64,000 nt of DNA. Source: Laccaria trichodermophora. Lineage: Eukaryota > Basidiomycota > Agaricomycetes > Agaricales > Hydnangiaceae. Below, piece by piece: positions 1 to 11,331 of this stretch. The notes beneath the pieces were generated by a model. That model was not told the origin of the DNA and did no database searches. It was given only the letters and a program-made list of their open reading frames with translations. The position numbers were made by a program, and so were the translations under genes. The DNA is taken from assembly GCA_018417955.1 (NCBI GenBank), contig JACTVC010000014.1, positions 930,001-994,000 of the forward strand, written 5' to 3'. Position 1 is the stretch's first letter. Every line of letters starts with the position of its first letter.

Positions 1-1300
1 GATGCTGCTTGAAGAGCATTTCCATACTGTCCTCCTTGTGCATTAACATCTGCCCCATTCTCAATTAGCAGCTTCACAACTGCTTCATGACCTCCGGATG
101 CTGCTGCTTGAAGAGCATTTCCATATTGTCCTCCCTGTGCATTCACAAGTGCCCCATTGTCCACCAACAACTTCACAACTGCCTCATGACTTCCGTATGC
201 TGCTGCTTGAAGAGCAGTTCCATATCGTCCTCCCCATGCATTAACATCTGCCCCATTCTCTATCAGCAACTTCACAATTGCCTTTTGACCTCCAGATGCT
301 GCTGCTTGAAGAGCATTTCTATAATGTCCTCCCTGTGCATTTACATCTGTCCCTTTCTCCATCAGCAGCTTCACAACAGCCTCATCACCTCCCAATGCTG
401 CTGCTTGAAAAGCATTTCCTAGTGCATCAACATCTAACCCATTCTCCATCAGCAGCTTCACAACTGCCTCATGACCTCTAGATGCTGCTGCTTGAAGAGC
501 ATTTCCATACTGTCCTCCTTGTGCATTAACATTTGCCCCATTCTTGATTAGCAGCTTTACAACTGCCTCATGACCTCCAGATGATGCTGCTTGAAGAGCA
601 TTTCCATACTGTCCTCCTTGTGCCTTTACATCTGCCCCATTCTCCACCAGTAGCTTCACAACTGCCTCATGGCCTCCAGATGCTGCTGCTTGAAGAGCAT
701 TTCCATATTGTCCTCCCTGTGCATTCACAAGTGCCCCATTCTCCACCAACAACTTCACAACTGCCTCATGACCTCCATATGCTGCTGCTTGAAGAGCAGT
801 TCCATATTGTCCTCCCCGTGCATCAACACCTGCCCCATTCTCCATCAGCAGCTTCACAACTGCCTCATGACCTTTAGATGCTGCTGCTTGAAGAGCATTT
901 CCATAATGTCCTCCTTGTGCATTAACATCTGCCTCTTTCCCCATCAGCAGCTTCACAACTGCCTCATGACCTCCAGATGCTGCTGCTTGAAGAGCATTTC
1001 CATATGCTCCTCCTTGTGCCTTTACATCTGCCCCATTCTCCACCAGTAGCTTCACAACTGCCTCATGACCTCCATATGCTGCTGCTATAAGAGCAGTTCC
1101 ATATCGTCCTCCCCATGCATTAACATCTGCCTGGTTCTCTATCAGCAGCTTCACAACTGCCTCATGACCTCTCAATGATGCTGCCTGAAGAGCTTTCCCT
1201 TCCTGTGCATTAAGGTCTTCCCCTTTCTCTATCTTCAGCTTTACAATTTTTTCATAACCCCCCAATGATACTGCCCAAAGTGCTTTTTCTTGTAAATAAA
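1..1300 (-). repeat. Ankyrin-repeat array, near-identical 99-base units
   Basis: About 13 units of roughly 33 codons read GGHEAVVKLLxENGADVNAQ followed by GGxYGNALQAAA on the minus strand. Neighbouring units are nearly identical at the DNA level, including third codon positions. The most upstream units (about 1140-1300) are the most diverged, and one unit near 400-420 is shortened by about four codons. Confidence 0.93.
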
Positions 1301-3519
1301 CAGTGCCTAGAAATAATCATTGAACTTATTAATATCATATATGTCATGCTTTAGTTATAGAATTCACCATTCTCATCTTCAATTATGTCAAATGCTTCTT
1401 GGATTCGATTTGGAAGGTCTTGACAGGTAATTAACCAACTTCTATCCTAGATGGTACACTTTTACATTTCCAGATCACTTATTGATATCAGTAACTCACT
1501 GAGCTTTGGGTCACAGAACACCAGTCACTATCATTGAGAACTATAACCCTTGCTCTGGGACACTATGAATGATTTGATCAAATGGGTTTTAGATTGCACA
1601 TTGTGCTATTGTCACCTTTTGCAGAAGCATAGACATGATAGGTGTTGCTGGATGATGTACTAGAGGTATCTTGACAGAGCAAATGAATGGAGGAATAAAT
1701 TTTGAGTAAGTGAAAGCACTCACCTGTGTGGGTGCCACTGACAACCCTGATGTACTGTGACCATGAAAATGTTGTCCATCATAACCACCAGAGAGGTATC
1801 TTGAGGGTGAATTCATGGCACCAGAAATTGAAGTGAAGGAACTTTTGTGTGTTGGCTGTGCTGATGCCTGAGCTTTTGCTGAAGTTGCCACCCTCAATTG
1901 ATGCTGTTTCCACTCTTTGTCACCAAGGGCAAGATTAAGTGAACGAATAAATGTGCACTGGTTTCGCAGAGGCATTTCGGCATGGTCTTCCAGTGGGTCT
2001 AGAAGCTCAACATCCTCAGGACCCACCTTCAGATCTTTTGCCATGCCATCTGCCTCCCAAGCATATTTTGGATACAGAGAGTGACCTTCACCATTAACAT
2101 TGAAGCTTAAATTGGTCACTTCATTTTCAACATGTTTGGACTGGCTGTGTGAGTAAGTTGCAATGCCCCAAGAGGTTGTCTTGTCACATCCAATTACCAA
2201 GTGGATATCACCATTGCCAAGTTCTAGGCCATGAACTATGTTGGCATAGTCATACCAGCTGGCAAGATTAGTGGCTGCATAGTCCTTGAATTTGCCAATA
2301 TTTCTTCTCAAGTCTTGATGATAAGCTCCATGAGGCATGGTTAAAATAGCACCTTCAAGTTCAGAACATTGGAATGTTGTTCTAATATCATCTTGTAAGT
2401 ATCTTTGAGATGTAGCAGAGACTTGAAACAGACCTAGTCCTCCATACAGAAGGATTGGCTATGTAACTCCGTACAGAAGGATTGGCTATGTAACTGTTTG
2501 GGGAATGTGCATAGATTGGCTTGACTTGAACATCTGCTGGTTTTAGATTGAGGTGATAGAAGCCGTCAGGAAGCACATCTGGGTTCATGGCATGTCCAGC
2601 AGGCAAACTGATATTGAAAAAGCGGTCAAAGTCGCCCAATGAAGTAACCACCCCAACATCACCAATGCTGACACCTTGGTGTTCATAAGAATCACAATGA
2701 CTTGTGCTGGGCTGGGGAATGTAGAGAGGCTGACCATGTCCCTCTAAAAACATGAAATGATTGTAGATGACACAGCCAGTATTAGCAGGCCTCTGCAGCT
2801 CTGTAGGTGGAGGCTGCTCAGGGTCTGCCTCCAAGATAACAGGCAAAGTGTCAGAATCTGGTCCCCCTACATCAGAGTAAGCTTCCAAAAGATTTGTTTA
2901 ATATCTGAACCACACGCACTATTAGTCCTGTTTGGGCCTCTCTGCAAATGGCTATCCCCTCTGACAAGGTCACTTGGGGATGATCTGCCTGACAGGGCAG
3001 ATGCCCTGGTTAACAGATTCAGATTGATAAATAGACATGGTTGAAATCAATGTACTCTACACTGTCCATTCCAGAGGTGGACATTGTGTCAGCTGTCAAG
3101 TGAGGGTTTGTAGAATGTGTCTCAGAGTTTATTTGTAGTTTGTTTAGACCTAAGGATTCTTTATAGGCCGGAACCACGAGAGCGTCAACAGTCTCACTTG
3201 CTGCCAAACTAGAGCCCATCGTGTCCGACCCAACATCTGAGTAAATTTCCAACAATCAACAGCAAGGCTTCGTGGTAGAAGCGCACATACACAGCGTGCA
3301 ATTGTTAAATGTACTCATGATTTGATCCCCTTGCGAGTTGTTGAACATTCCACCGGTCACATTTGGAGTTGAGGAGCCCGCGAACATGGATGCCCTGGTC
3401 ATTGTCGCATCAACGGAAAGAATATGTCGGGTTTTCAGCACCGACGTACCCTGTGCTCGTGACGGGGATGGCGTTCGTATTGGTTGTCGATGGACGACGT
3501 CTATCACGTTCCATATCAT
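1..3519 (-). CDS. Ankyrin-repeat NLR-like protein, multi-exon, 3' end beyond window
   Basis: The minus strand encodes about 13 ankyrin repeats between 1300 and 1, in one frame that is still open at the window edge, so the C-terminus is missing. Upstream exons appear at about 1732-2338, about 2388-2888, 3019-3255 and 3291-3519. The first exon carries a VTGGMFNN type motif, which I associate with the N-termini of mushroom NLR-like proteins, and exon 1 ends at a good GTATGT donor. The 1732-2338 exon has the segment LVIGCDKTTSWGIAT, a conserved basidiomycete element of unknown function, and ends at a GTGAGT donor. The ankyrin exon follows a TTTCTAG acceptor near 1312. I see no NACHT or other NTPase motif, so NLR-like refers only to the ends of the protein. 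Ankyrin repeats bind proteins; the ligand is unknown. Joining all exons into one gene is inference; two adjacent genes are possible. Confidence 0.75.
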
Positions 3520-5032
3520 CCATCTGAATTCAAGGTTAAAAAGGCCTGGATGTTGAAGGTGGGATTATCGAGGAGTGAGTGACAAGAACAAGAAAATGAG
3601 GCGCCCACTCTTGGGCGACGTGAGAACGTTGCTTAGGCGCTTTTAGTGACATATTCTTATTGAAGGCGCTTTCACGAGACTTGCCAAAAACTTGTTGGCG
3701 ATAACGTCAATCAACAGCAGAGCTGATGATCGACCTGTGAAGTGCTTCAGCGACGAAACCAGGGAAAGTAGCGCACCCAGTTGATGGGGATAATTGTGTG
3801 GAGCAATTGTGCACGTGAGCCCGAACTTTGTCCAACCTTTCATGGTGTCCCCGCGTCATTTCCTTATCTTTTCCACTAAGTACCACCGCAGCCTCTATAT
3901 CTATCCGACTTCTCCCATGGAGTCGCGGATCTCTGGCTAGCATTCCACAATCTCGAATGACGAGTTTCGAATACCTCGGGACCGTTTCCTCTCCCTTGTG
4001 CCACCTAGTTTTCCTACCCTATGCTTCTACTGGTTCCCGTCAACCTTGATTGTCTAACCTCCAGCCGTCAAGGTAAGAAAAGTTGTCACATTTGAAACTA
4101 CCAGAACCCTTGCTGATCATGATAGACAGCTCGGCGGGATCTCACTGCAAACGTGACGTGTGAAATGACATCGTAACTTCAAGCGACGAGGAGCATCCAT
4201 TCATAGAAACCCCGCGAAAAACATCAAGCAATTAATTGGTCTCCCGATACGCCTTGATACGGCGGATTCGTGGGGTAGGTCTAACGGAACAAGTTCGCTC
4301 GCAGATATTGGCAAAGGTGACCCAAGGAAGAGTCTGGACGTCTGTCCAAGCTGGAAAGAAAGCGTTTGTCTTTGGGTCTGCTTAGAACCCCCGTCGCACT
4401 CTACAGTCCAAGGTTTCGCTGTTCTGCCTGAAAAAACATGGGCTCACCTGCCCCTGGACATGCTTGTTTTCCAGCGAAACTCAGCAGATCGTCTCAGCAA
4501 TAGCTGAGACAAGTCTGTCTTCCAACTCTTCACAAGAAGGGACCACTCTTGGTTTCAATTTCACGCCAAACTTGCGCCAAACACTTGCTTTTGGCCATGG
4601 GCTGATTCATACAGGATGAAGATCAAGATTTACCACTAGGAAAATGCCTTGAAAGGCAGTCGTCCCTCATCTTGCACCTCGTAAGTCTTTCAGCTTCATT
4701 TTCAAGAAAGGCACATGTTCTTGATTGTTTCCAGGATGCAAGAGGGGCGTGGCGCAGCGTCGGCAATGTTAGACGCGAAGTAAGGGCTCCACTGAACGAA
4801 CCAAATTCAATGTGCACTTCGGTTGAGACATGGTTGGACAGGGCTGCAAGGATCTTCGAGCTTCTGCTGAACAATCGTTGTGCTTACAGTATGGGTCGCA
4901 CAGAATTCACGAAATATACATGTTGACCTCTGCTGGCATGAAAACTTTCATTCCGTAGATGCGGTTCGTATGCATAATGGCATGGGACTGTGGCATACGA
5001 AAGCATAGATAGCGTAGTTGATGGCGACTAAA
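3520..5032. other. Intergenic region, no gene recognised
   Basis: This 1.5 kb stretch between the ankyrin gene and RPS9 holds only short open frames on both strands. None has recognisable domains or convincing splice continuity. It should contain the ankyrin gene promoter near 3520 and the RPS9 terminator near 5030. Confidence 0.5.
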
Positions 5033-5874
5033 TTACTCTTCCTCCTCCTCGTCACCACCCTCCTCCTTCTTGGCAGCAGCAGCAGCACGCTTACGCTTAA
5101 CGCGACCGGAGCGGCCTCCACCATAAGGCGAAGTAAGAGCAAAGTCAATGTGTTTTTGCGAGTCAAGTCGGACGACAAATGAAGGAACGTTGACTATTTG
5201 CTTTCCAACGCTATATGTCGTGATCATCAGGTTTTAGAATCCTAGGGGGGTATGGTATGTTCAAACGCACCGGATATGTCTTTGCCTGATCAACACACGA
5301 GCATGATGGATGGATTTAGCCAAACCACTCTTGAAAACCTGGGTCTGCAGCCTCCTCTCCAAGAAATCTTCAATCTTGAGTGCCAACACGTAATCGAGAC
5401 GCATGCGGGACTCGTCCAGCACACCGATGCGCACGAGACGGCGGATGAGGGCGTTACCCTCGAAGAGACGCTTGGGGTCCTTGTCGTCGAGCTTGAGGAG
5501 CTCACGGGCGGCACGACGGATTTTGGAGAGGATGAGGGCGATACGCCAGATCTCGCGTTTGTTGCGGAGGCCGTATTCACCTGCGAGCTAAGATGGAATA
5601 GAATATGAGGGGATGGTAAGAGGAAAGGACGGTTAAGAACCTTCAGCTCGGCATCGAGACGAGCGGATTCGAAAGGTCGACGGGGGACCTTATAACTGTA
5701 AAGTTATATAGCAATGGGGCACGGCTTTGATCAGCACGGTGTTACACCCTCCACATAAAAGTGGATCTTGAAGTCAAGTTGGAAAGCTCACGTCTTGGAA
5801 TGGTTTCGCGGGGCCCTGCATGTGTGTTTGTTAACTGCTCGTCGAAGGCGATGTCAAGAATATTACCTGGGCAT
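5033..5874 (-). CDS. RPS9: 40S ribosomal protein S9 (uS4)
   Basis: Encodes uS4, a small-subunit protein that binds 18S rRNA and contributes to decoding accuracy in the cytosolic ribosome. Five coding exons join in frame: 5867-5874, 5792-5815, 5641-5695, 5271-5587 and 5033-5210, giving 193 residues, the usual length. The spliced N-terminus reads [20 protein letters not shown]; the middle contains the S4 RNA-binding region ([20 protein letters not shown]) and the C-terminus [20 protein letters not shown] followed by a basic and acidic tail. The first two coding exons are only 8 and 24 bases. The gene is divergent from RPL21 across about 260 bases, which suggests a shared promoter region. Identity is certain; the small 5' exons are inferred from splice sites and frame. 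Confidence 0.97.
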
Positions 5875-6136
5875 TTTTTAGATCTTGAGGATGTCGGCGA
5901 GAGCGATGAGGACAGAGCTGCCAAATAAAACACGGTCACCCGAACAAAGGAGGACAAACAGAATAGACTCCTTGACACAGCCACAACTGTAAAGCACCAA
6001 GCCAGCCACCTCGGAGTTACCCGATTCACCCAATTTTGAGATACTCGACATCGTCAACGACAACGCCAACGACACTGTATGTCTGCCTCAGCTTGTTGTG
6101 AATGGCGTTGTGGCTAACGGTCTTGCAGACCTCAAG
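5875..6136. promoter_or_regulatory. Divergent promoter region between RPS9 and RPL21
   Basis: The two start codons face away from each other across 262 bases. A TTGCAG acceptor at 6123-6128 just before the RPL21 ATG suggests an intron in its 5' UTR. I did not identify a specific factor site. Confidence 0.5.
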
Positions 6137-6792
6137 ATGCCTCACTCCTTCGGTTACCGCGCGCGTACGCGCCATATGTTCAAGCGGGGGTTCAAGGGTG
6201 CGTTTGGGTTATATATGAGTGTACATTGTGTCGTTCTAATCATCGTCGGTGCAGAGCATGGCCCCGTTAAACTGTCGACATTCCTCATCAACTACCGCGT
6301 AGGAGACATTGTTGACATCAAGGCCAACGCCGCACAACAAAAGGGTATGCCGCACAAGTACTACCATGGGTGCGTTTGCCTTCCAATCGCACGATCTTCT
6401 TCGTTTATCTAAAGGTTGAATTCAGACGCACCGGCATCGTCTACAACGTGACCCCATCTGCCGTCGGTGTGATCGTATACAAGGTCGTTGGAAACCGCTA
6501 CATTGAGAAGCGTGTTAACCTCCGTGTTGAGCACGTCCGGCACTCAAAGTGTCGTCAGGAGTTCTTGGACAGGGTGAAGAGCAACCACGATGCGCACGTT
6601 GCAGCGAAGAAGAACGGCGGTGAGTATTCTTTTTGTAATGTCATGATATGGATCGATGCTCATACAGTTGGTTGTGCAGAGCGAGTGAACCTGAGACGTA
6701 TCCCCGCACTTCCCCGAGAAGCCTACACCGTCTCCACCGAGAAGAACGCGCCTCAGACGATGGTTCCCGTTCCATACGAAACAACTATCTAG
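6137..6792 (+). CDS. RPL21: 60S ribosomal protein L21 (eL21)
   Basis: Large-subunit protein eL21 of the cytosolic ribosome. Four exons (6137-6197, 6255-6369, 6426-6619, 6680-6792) join in frame to 160 residues, the normal eukaryotic length. The N-terminus [20 protein letters not shown], the centre [20 protein letters not shown] and the segment [20 protein letters not shown] are diagnostic. All introns are GT-AG and about 55-60 bases. The ATG at 6137 is chosen because homologues start with MPHS. Gene order with RPS9 suggests coordinated ribosomal protein expression. Confidence 0.97.
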
Positions 6793-7030
6793 GTGGATTA
6801 CCCTCGTTTTCGTTGTTGTCATTTTTTTGCATGTATTATGGCCATCGACGAATATTGCTCACATGCCCCATGCACCAAAAATCATGAAATTTCTCTTGCC
6901 AGGATTATTGAGAGGTGGATGATAAGCCGAGTGTTGTTTGATTGTTGCCGCGGAAAGACTAAGATAAAGCACTGCATAAATAGCACTCGGATCTTGTGCC
7001 TTCAGAGCTCCAACTCTTATCGTCATTTCA

Positions 7031-8436
7031 ATGGCAATTGAACTTGTACCGTTGCCTCTCCCCGCCTCCGCTGATCCATCTAAATTCGCAGACTTTGGTA
7101 GGGAAGTCAAGGGTGTCAACCCAGGCACTTTGAGTCCAGAGGAATTGGAGCAAGTCAAGGACGCTTTGTACAAGGTATTTTCCCCTTTCCTTATCTCCAT
7201 GACCAGAGTATTCAATATCGACAGCACGATGCTCTCTTATTCCGAGACGTAGTCCTCACTCCAGAGCAACAGTATGCATTGACAAAGGTAATATAACTTC
7301 CGTCAATGTATGCCACTATGCCAATGATGAATCTCAGGCATTCGATCCTCAATCCGAAAGCTACGGGCACGGGAACAACAAGACAGGTAGCACCAAGAAA
7401 TCCATCCTCCACCCCGATCTCAAAACCATCCCTCGCGTCCCGCAAGTCCAGCTCATCGGCAACGGGACAGTCTACAACCACGAAGGACTCGCCGAAGCCA
7501 AACTCAAGCACCCAAGTCACACCACATTCCACAAGACCCGCGTCTCCCCACAGGACGAAGCCAACGGCATAACGCGGTTCTACCGCTGGCATATCGACGC
7601 TGCGTTGTATGAACTGTCCCCGCCGAAAGTGACGACGCTGTATGGTATTACGGTGCCTAAAGGCGATCCGCAGGTGGTGAGATATGATGATGGGACTAGG
7701 GACGAATTGCCTGTTCCGCTTGGGACGACGGCGTTCGTGTCGGGGAAGACGATGTTTGATATTTTGCCGGCCGAGTTGAAGAGTTTGGCAATTAGAGCAA
7801 AGGTGAAGTATGCGCCTCATCCGTATGTGTGGATGGCCCCTGCGCATGCGATGTCTGCGGGTTTGGGGATCGAGTCGGAGGGGTTGGAGTTGCCGTTGGA
7901 TGAACTCCCTGATTGGGAGGAGGAGAAGGTTAAGGTGTTCCCTGTGGTAAGTCCCTCCTTCCTCCAACCACCTCCCTTGTTTACGCTGGAAACGAACGTA
8001 TGTAGGTTTGGAAAAACCCTGGGACGGGGGCGTTACATTTCCAAGTCCACCCATGTGGTGTGCAAGAGCTCCTAGTCGATCCTCTTCCTCAAGGCGCCAA
8101 GCGTGAAGGGGCTTTATACCCAGACGGAGCCCACATCACGGACCTGAAAGTAGTTCGGGAGACGTTGTACAAGATGCAGAGGCCTGCAATTTCACCTGAC
8201 GTGCGTTTCCCTTTTCCTCTTCACCGCCTTGTTAATAACGCGTTTGGTGGATCTAGCTCGTATACCCACACGACTGGCGCGAGAACGACCTGGTGCTGTT
8301 CCATAACCGTGGTGTGCTGCATACGGTCGTGGGGGCGTTCACGCCCGACCAGGTACGCGCGTTCCACCAGTGCAATTTGGCTGCGTCGGATGATCCGGCT
8401 GGGCCTTCCGAGGAGGATGTGGTTAAGTGGGCTTGA
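7031..8436 (+). CDS. xanA: Fe(II)/2-oxoglutarate-dependent xanthine dioxygenase (XanA-like)
   Basis: Member of the TauD/TfdA-type dioxygenase fold. The fungal XanA branch hydroxylates xanthine to uric acid using 2-oxoglutarate, O2 and Fe(II), serving purine catabolism in the cytosol. Exons 7031-7174, 7225-7287, 7338-7946, 8006-8200 and 8257-8436 join in frame to 396 residues. The metal-binding HxD is in FYRWHIDAALY and the distal His in LVLFHNRGVLHTVVGAF. The segment GNGTVYNHEGLAEAKLKHP is typical of the XanA branch. No in-frame damage is seen, so the gene should be active. Its 3' end has been copied at least twice into the neighbouring tandem array (12160-12205 and 17286-17700). The family call is strong; substrate specificity follows from homology only. 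Confidence 0.9.
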
Positions 8437-8679
8437 TGCAGGGAGAAAGAGATGGTATTGAAAGTTGGACGAGGATTTGTTGAGAGAGGAAGAAATAATG
8501 GTATGACTGAGGATTGTGTAATTTTATGTTTGAAAGAATACCAGGGCTTGAGTTCGAGTTTGAATAACTTGACTTTGGGTCAACTTTGCCAGGGTGAACT
8601 TGAAAAAAAAAAGTCACAGTGTGAACCTCCTCACAGTTTCCTTTTGAACGTTTGAACACTCACCGGCCATCACTAGCTC

Positions 8680-9011
8680 ATCGTCTTCCTCTTACATCCA
8701 ATCTATGCGCGACGCGCGGTGTAGCTCTGTGTGAGCTCACGACTTGCGATGGCTCTATTGCAAGCAGTTGACAAACAGTCGGCCGCCCAGGCCCGCTAAG
8801 CACTGAAAGAGGCTCAATCTGAAACTAGCAGGTCAATGACATTGACAGATCGTTGTGAGGGAGCCTCCTCGTCATCCAAGTAGGTCGACTCGTGGGCCGC
8901 TGAGACGCTCTGTCCCACCGAGACGCTACCTACGCGTAAGTTCGTCAATTTTTGTGGTCGTCTGCAGTTGATTGATTCTTGGTCAACACAGGATCATCGT
9001 TGTGCTCAACG
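8680..9011 (+). promoter_or_regulatory. Conserved leader of copy A, with 5' UTR intron
   Basis: This upstream block is repeated before copies B to F. Conserved pieces are GCCGCCCAGGCCCGCTAAGC (about 8782), a GACAGATCGTTGTGA element (about 8845) and a probable 5' UTR intron at 8936-8991 (donor GTAAGT, acceptor ACACAG), 20 bases before the ATG. Confidence 0.65.
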
Positions 9012-9944
9012 ATGGGACGCAATTTACACAATCTCCTCCTCCCCCTGCTCGCCTCTTATTATATGGCACCAATTCACGCTCGTTTTACGAAAACGACATG
9101 CTGGATTGGTTTGAACACCGCTTGCATCCAGCAGAATGCAGCTGGTGCTTGGTGCTATATCCCTAATGTTTCTCCTGGACTATCAACGACGTCTTGCACG
9201 GGAACTAGTGCAGATTTTGCCACCGTGCTGGAGGTCCACCTCGCTCAAGGCCTATCCGTCGCCTACTACAACGGCATTGATAATTCTTTGCTCGGTGGGG
9301 CTGACTATCCTATCCCTTCCAATCCAGGTGTCATTCGTCTTTGTGCGTCCGGTCGAGCTGGAGATGGGAGTGACCAAACCCTTTGCGTGAACGCTTTGGC
9401 TGATAATACTTTTGGTGGACCGAATTGTCAGGTTATTGTAGGCCAGAAGAACGTTACGGATGGGTGTTATTCGCCAAACGTGGTTGTTCATAGTCCATCT
9501 TCCATCACATCTTCCACTGGTTCAGTGTCGACCTCATCCCCGGGGTCTACCAATTCTGGATCATCACATACCTCGGCACAAACCAACAGTGCCCAGTCGC
9601 TGAACTCGATGCTTCACAGTGTATTGTTGCTTTGTTTTCCAGTAATTTTGGCCTCTTCCAGCTTGGGGGTCTTTGGTCTTCTCATGTCACTCGTCGTCGC
9701 GTCTTCTTGGCTTCCTACAACTGACGCTCGCTTTACTCAGACGACGTGCAGGGGAGACCAATGCATCCAACAAAACTCCCTTCGTACATGGTGCTACGTA
9801 TACAATCCTCCACCACTCCGAACCACCTCATGCACCAACACAAACCTCGCAAACGACAACAGCTTCCTTGGAAGAGCCAACTCTTCTTTCCCCCCGAATT
9901 CAGGGATCATGCGTATGTGTGTTGGGTCAGGTGGGGAACTGTGA
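9012..9944 (+). CDS. Secreted eight-cysteine family protein, copy A (two-domain, truncated)
   Basis: Unrecognised family. The 310-residue product has a signal peptide (about 1-23, ending IHA), an eight-cysteine domain (Cys 30, 38, 48, 62, 111, 125, 139, 152) with motifs CIQQNAAGAWCYIP, HLAQGLSVAYYNGIDN and NPGVIRLC, and a conserved sequon in QKNVTDGCY. A Ser/Thr-rich linker (about 160-195) leads to a hydrophobic stretch (about 200-235) and then a second domain start, RFTQTTCRGDQCIQQN. The second domain stops early at residue 310 after MRMCVGSGGEL; compared with copy F a two-base deletion shifts the frame here. The ATG at 9012 is preferred because it opens directly into the signal peptide. Likely exported to the surface; function unknown. 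Confidence 0.8.
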   Translation: MGRNLHNLLLPLLASYYMAPIHARFTKTTCWIGLNTACIQQNAAGAWCYIPNVSPGLSTTSCTGTSADFATVLEVHLAQGLSVAYYNGIDNSLLGGADYPIPSNPGVIRLCASGRAGDGSDQTLCVNALADNTFGGPNCQVIVGQKNVTDGCYSPNVVVHSPSSITSSTGSVSTSSPGSTNSGSSHTSAQTNSAQSLNSMLHSVLLLCFPVILASSSLGVFGLLMSLVVASSWLPTTDARFTQTTCRGDQCIQQNSLRTWCYVYNPPPLRTTSCTNTNLANDNSFLGRANSSFPPNSGIMRMCVGSGGEL

Positions 9945-10889
9945 CGGACGTCACTAACATTACACTCGTTTATGTTATCCAACGGCTCCTGTTTGCGCTT
10001 ACACGTCCTCCTACGCTTACACGTCTTCCATCGTACATGCCCCTCAGCTCGTTCCCCACTGTCTTTCAACCAAACACAATCTTTACATTCTACCTTTCTG
10101 GCCTCGGCCGTTTCCATTCCCCTGCGACCCCCTTACATTAAACACCCCCTCTATCTAGTGTAAAAGGCCTTCTCTATCTACGAAGTTCTAAATGGTCTGT
10201 TATTCGCTACCCCCGCGCATCGAAATGGGATGTCTGTTTCAAGTCAGACATCACGCTTCCGCTACATATTTTTGACCCGACAACTTCGACTGCAAGTGCA
10301 AAACCCCAAACTAAGAACCCGACTTTACTCTTCACCGTTTCACCGTTTCGCCCGTAAACTGAACTACTTCAAATTGATTACCCAAACTCTTGTCCACTGG
10401 TGACAAAAACAACGCTTGTTATTGAACCCTAGTACCTACAGCTCTAAACCCTATGCCTGCATCCGCCGCTCGCTCAGAACCCGCTCTCCCCGCGCTGCCT
10501 AGAAGGGTAGTACGGTTTAGGCATCTAATATTAGCGCTAACATGCTTGGTTCACAGGCATGCTCGAACGCGACATCGACTGTCGCGTTGGACTCTGGACT
10601 TTCACGCGTTACGGAGCGGCGTTCTTGCAGCGACGTCGTCGGCTCCCGACTGAAGTTCATCAGCAGCATCTGCTATTGAGGGAAGAAGCGCCCTCGGGTG
10701 ATGCTGGAACTCTTGCGTATTTTGCGAGGATGGAACTTTGGAAGGAACTCTAGTTAATGAAACTGGAGTTGTTAGTCAAAATAATATTGCAATTAACAGC
10801 GAGAATCACGAACGCGACACTTCCTCATTCCAGTTTGAATGGGTCACGGTCTCCTCTTAAACTTGTCTTAAACAATCGCCACTCGCTCA
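9945..10889. other. Array spacer with a possible small gene fragment
   Basis: The first part is the 3' flank of copy A, repeated after copies C and E. From about 10453 to 10753 there is a short coding-like stretch: an ATG exon (MPASAARSEPALPALP), a plausible intron ending TTCACAG at 10557, and an open frame with LWTFTRYGAAFLQRRRRLP up to a stop at 10753. The frame does not join cleanly across the intron. A shorter related stretch occurs at about 15070-15230, so it is part of the duplicated unit. Not recognised. Confidence 0.35.
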
Positions 10890-11331
10890 TCGTCGTCCTC
10901 CTACGTCCAACCTATGCGCGACGCGGAGTTCTGCGTTACCTCACGAATCACCGTGTCGTGATGACTCTGGTGCATGCAGTTGAGGTACAGTCGTTTCTCA
11001 GTGTCATCGTGTCCGACGTGTCGTGGTGACTCTGTTGCAAGCTGTTCAAAACGTACAATCGATATTTTAGCCGCCCAGGCCCGCTGAGCATTGGAAGGGG
11101 GTCAATGTAAACAACACTCGGAGTTCGGTGACATTGACAGATCGTTGTGAAGGATAGCCTGACAGGCCGCACTGCTTGAATCGAGCCTCCGAGTCCTCGT
11201 CATCCAAGTGAGTCGACTCATCGGTTGTGACACGCTCTGTTGCACCTACGCGTACTAAGTTCCTCGGGTTCTGTGGTCGTCTCAAGTTGCTTGATTACGA
11301 GTCAACACAGGGAGAATCGCTGTGCTCAACA
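10890..11331 (+). promoter_or_regulatory. Conserved leader of copy B, UTR-intron donor altered
   Basis: Same leader as copy A, with the GC-rich block at about 11072 and the ACACAG acceptor at 11305-11310. The donor reads GTACTAAGT where other copies read GTAAGT, so splicing of the 5' UTR intron may be lost. Confidence 0.6.

Noticed and set aside
87..1049. Cys/Leu-rich plus-strand open frames over the first kilobase
   Set aside because: They are shadows of the minus-strand ankyrin repeats; the repeated CCCLKSISI pattern only mirrors the ALQAAA codons.
7212..8054. 280-codon minus-strand frame over the xanthine dioxygenase gene
   Set aside because: It is antisense to a well-supported gene, crosses its exon and intron boundaries, and has no domain.
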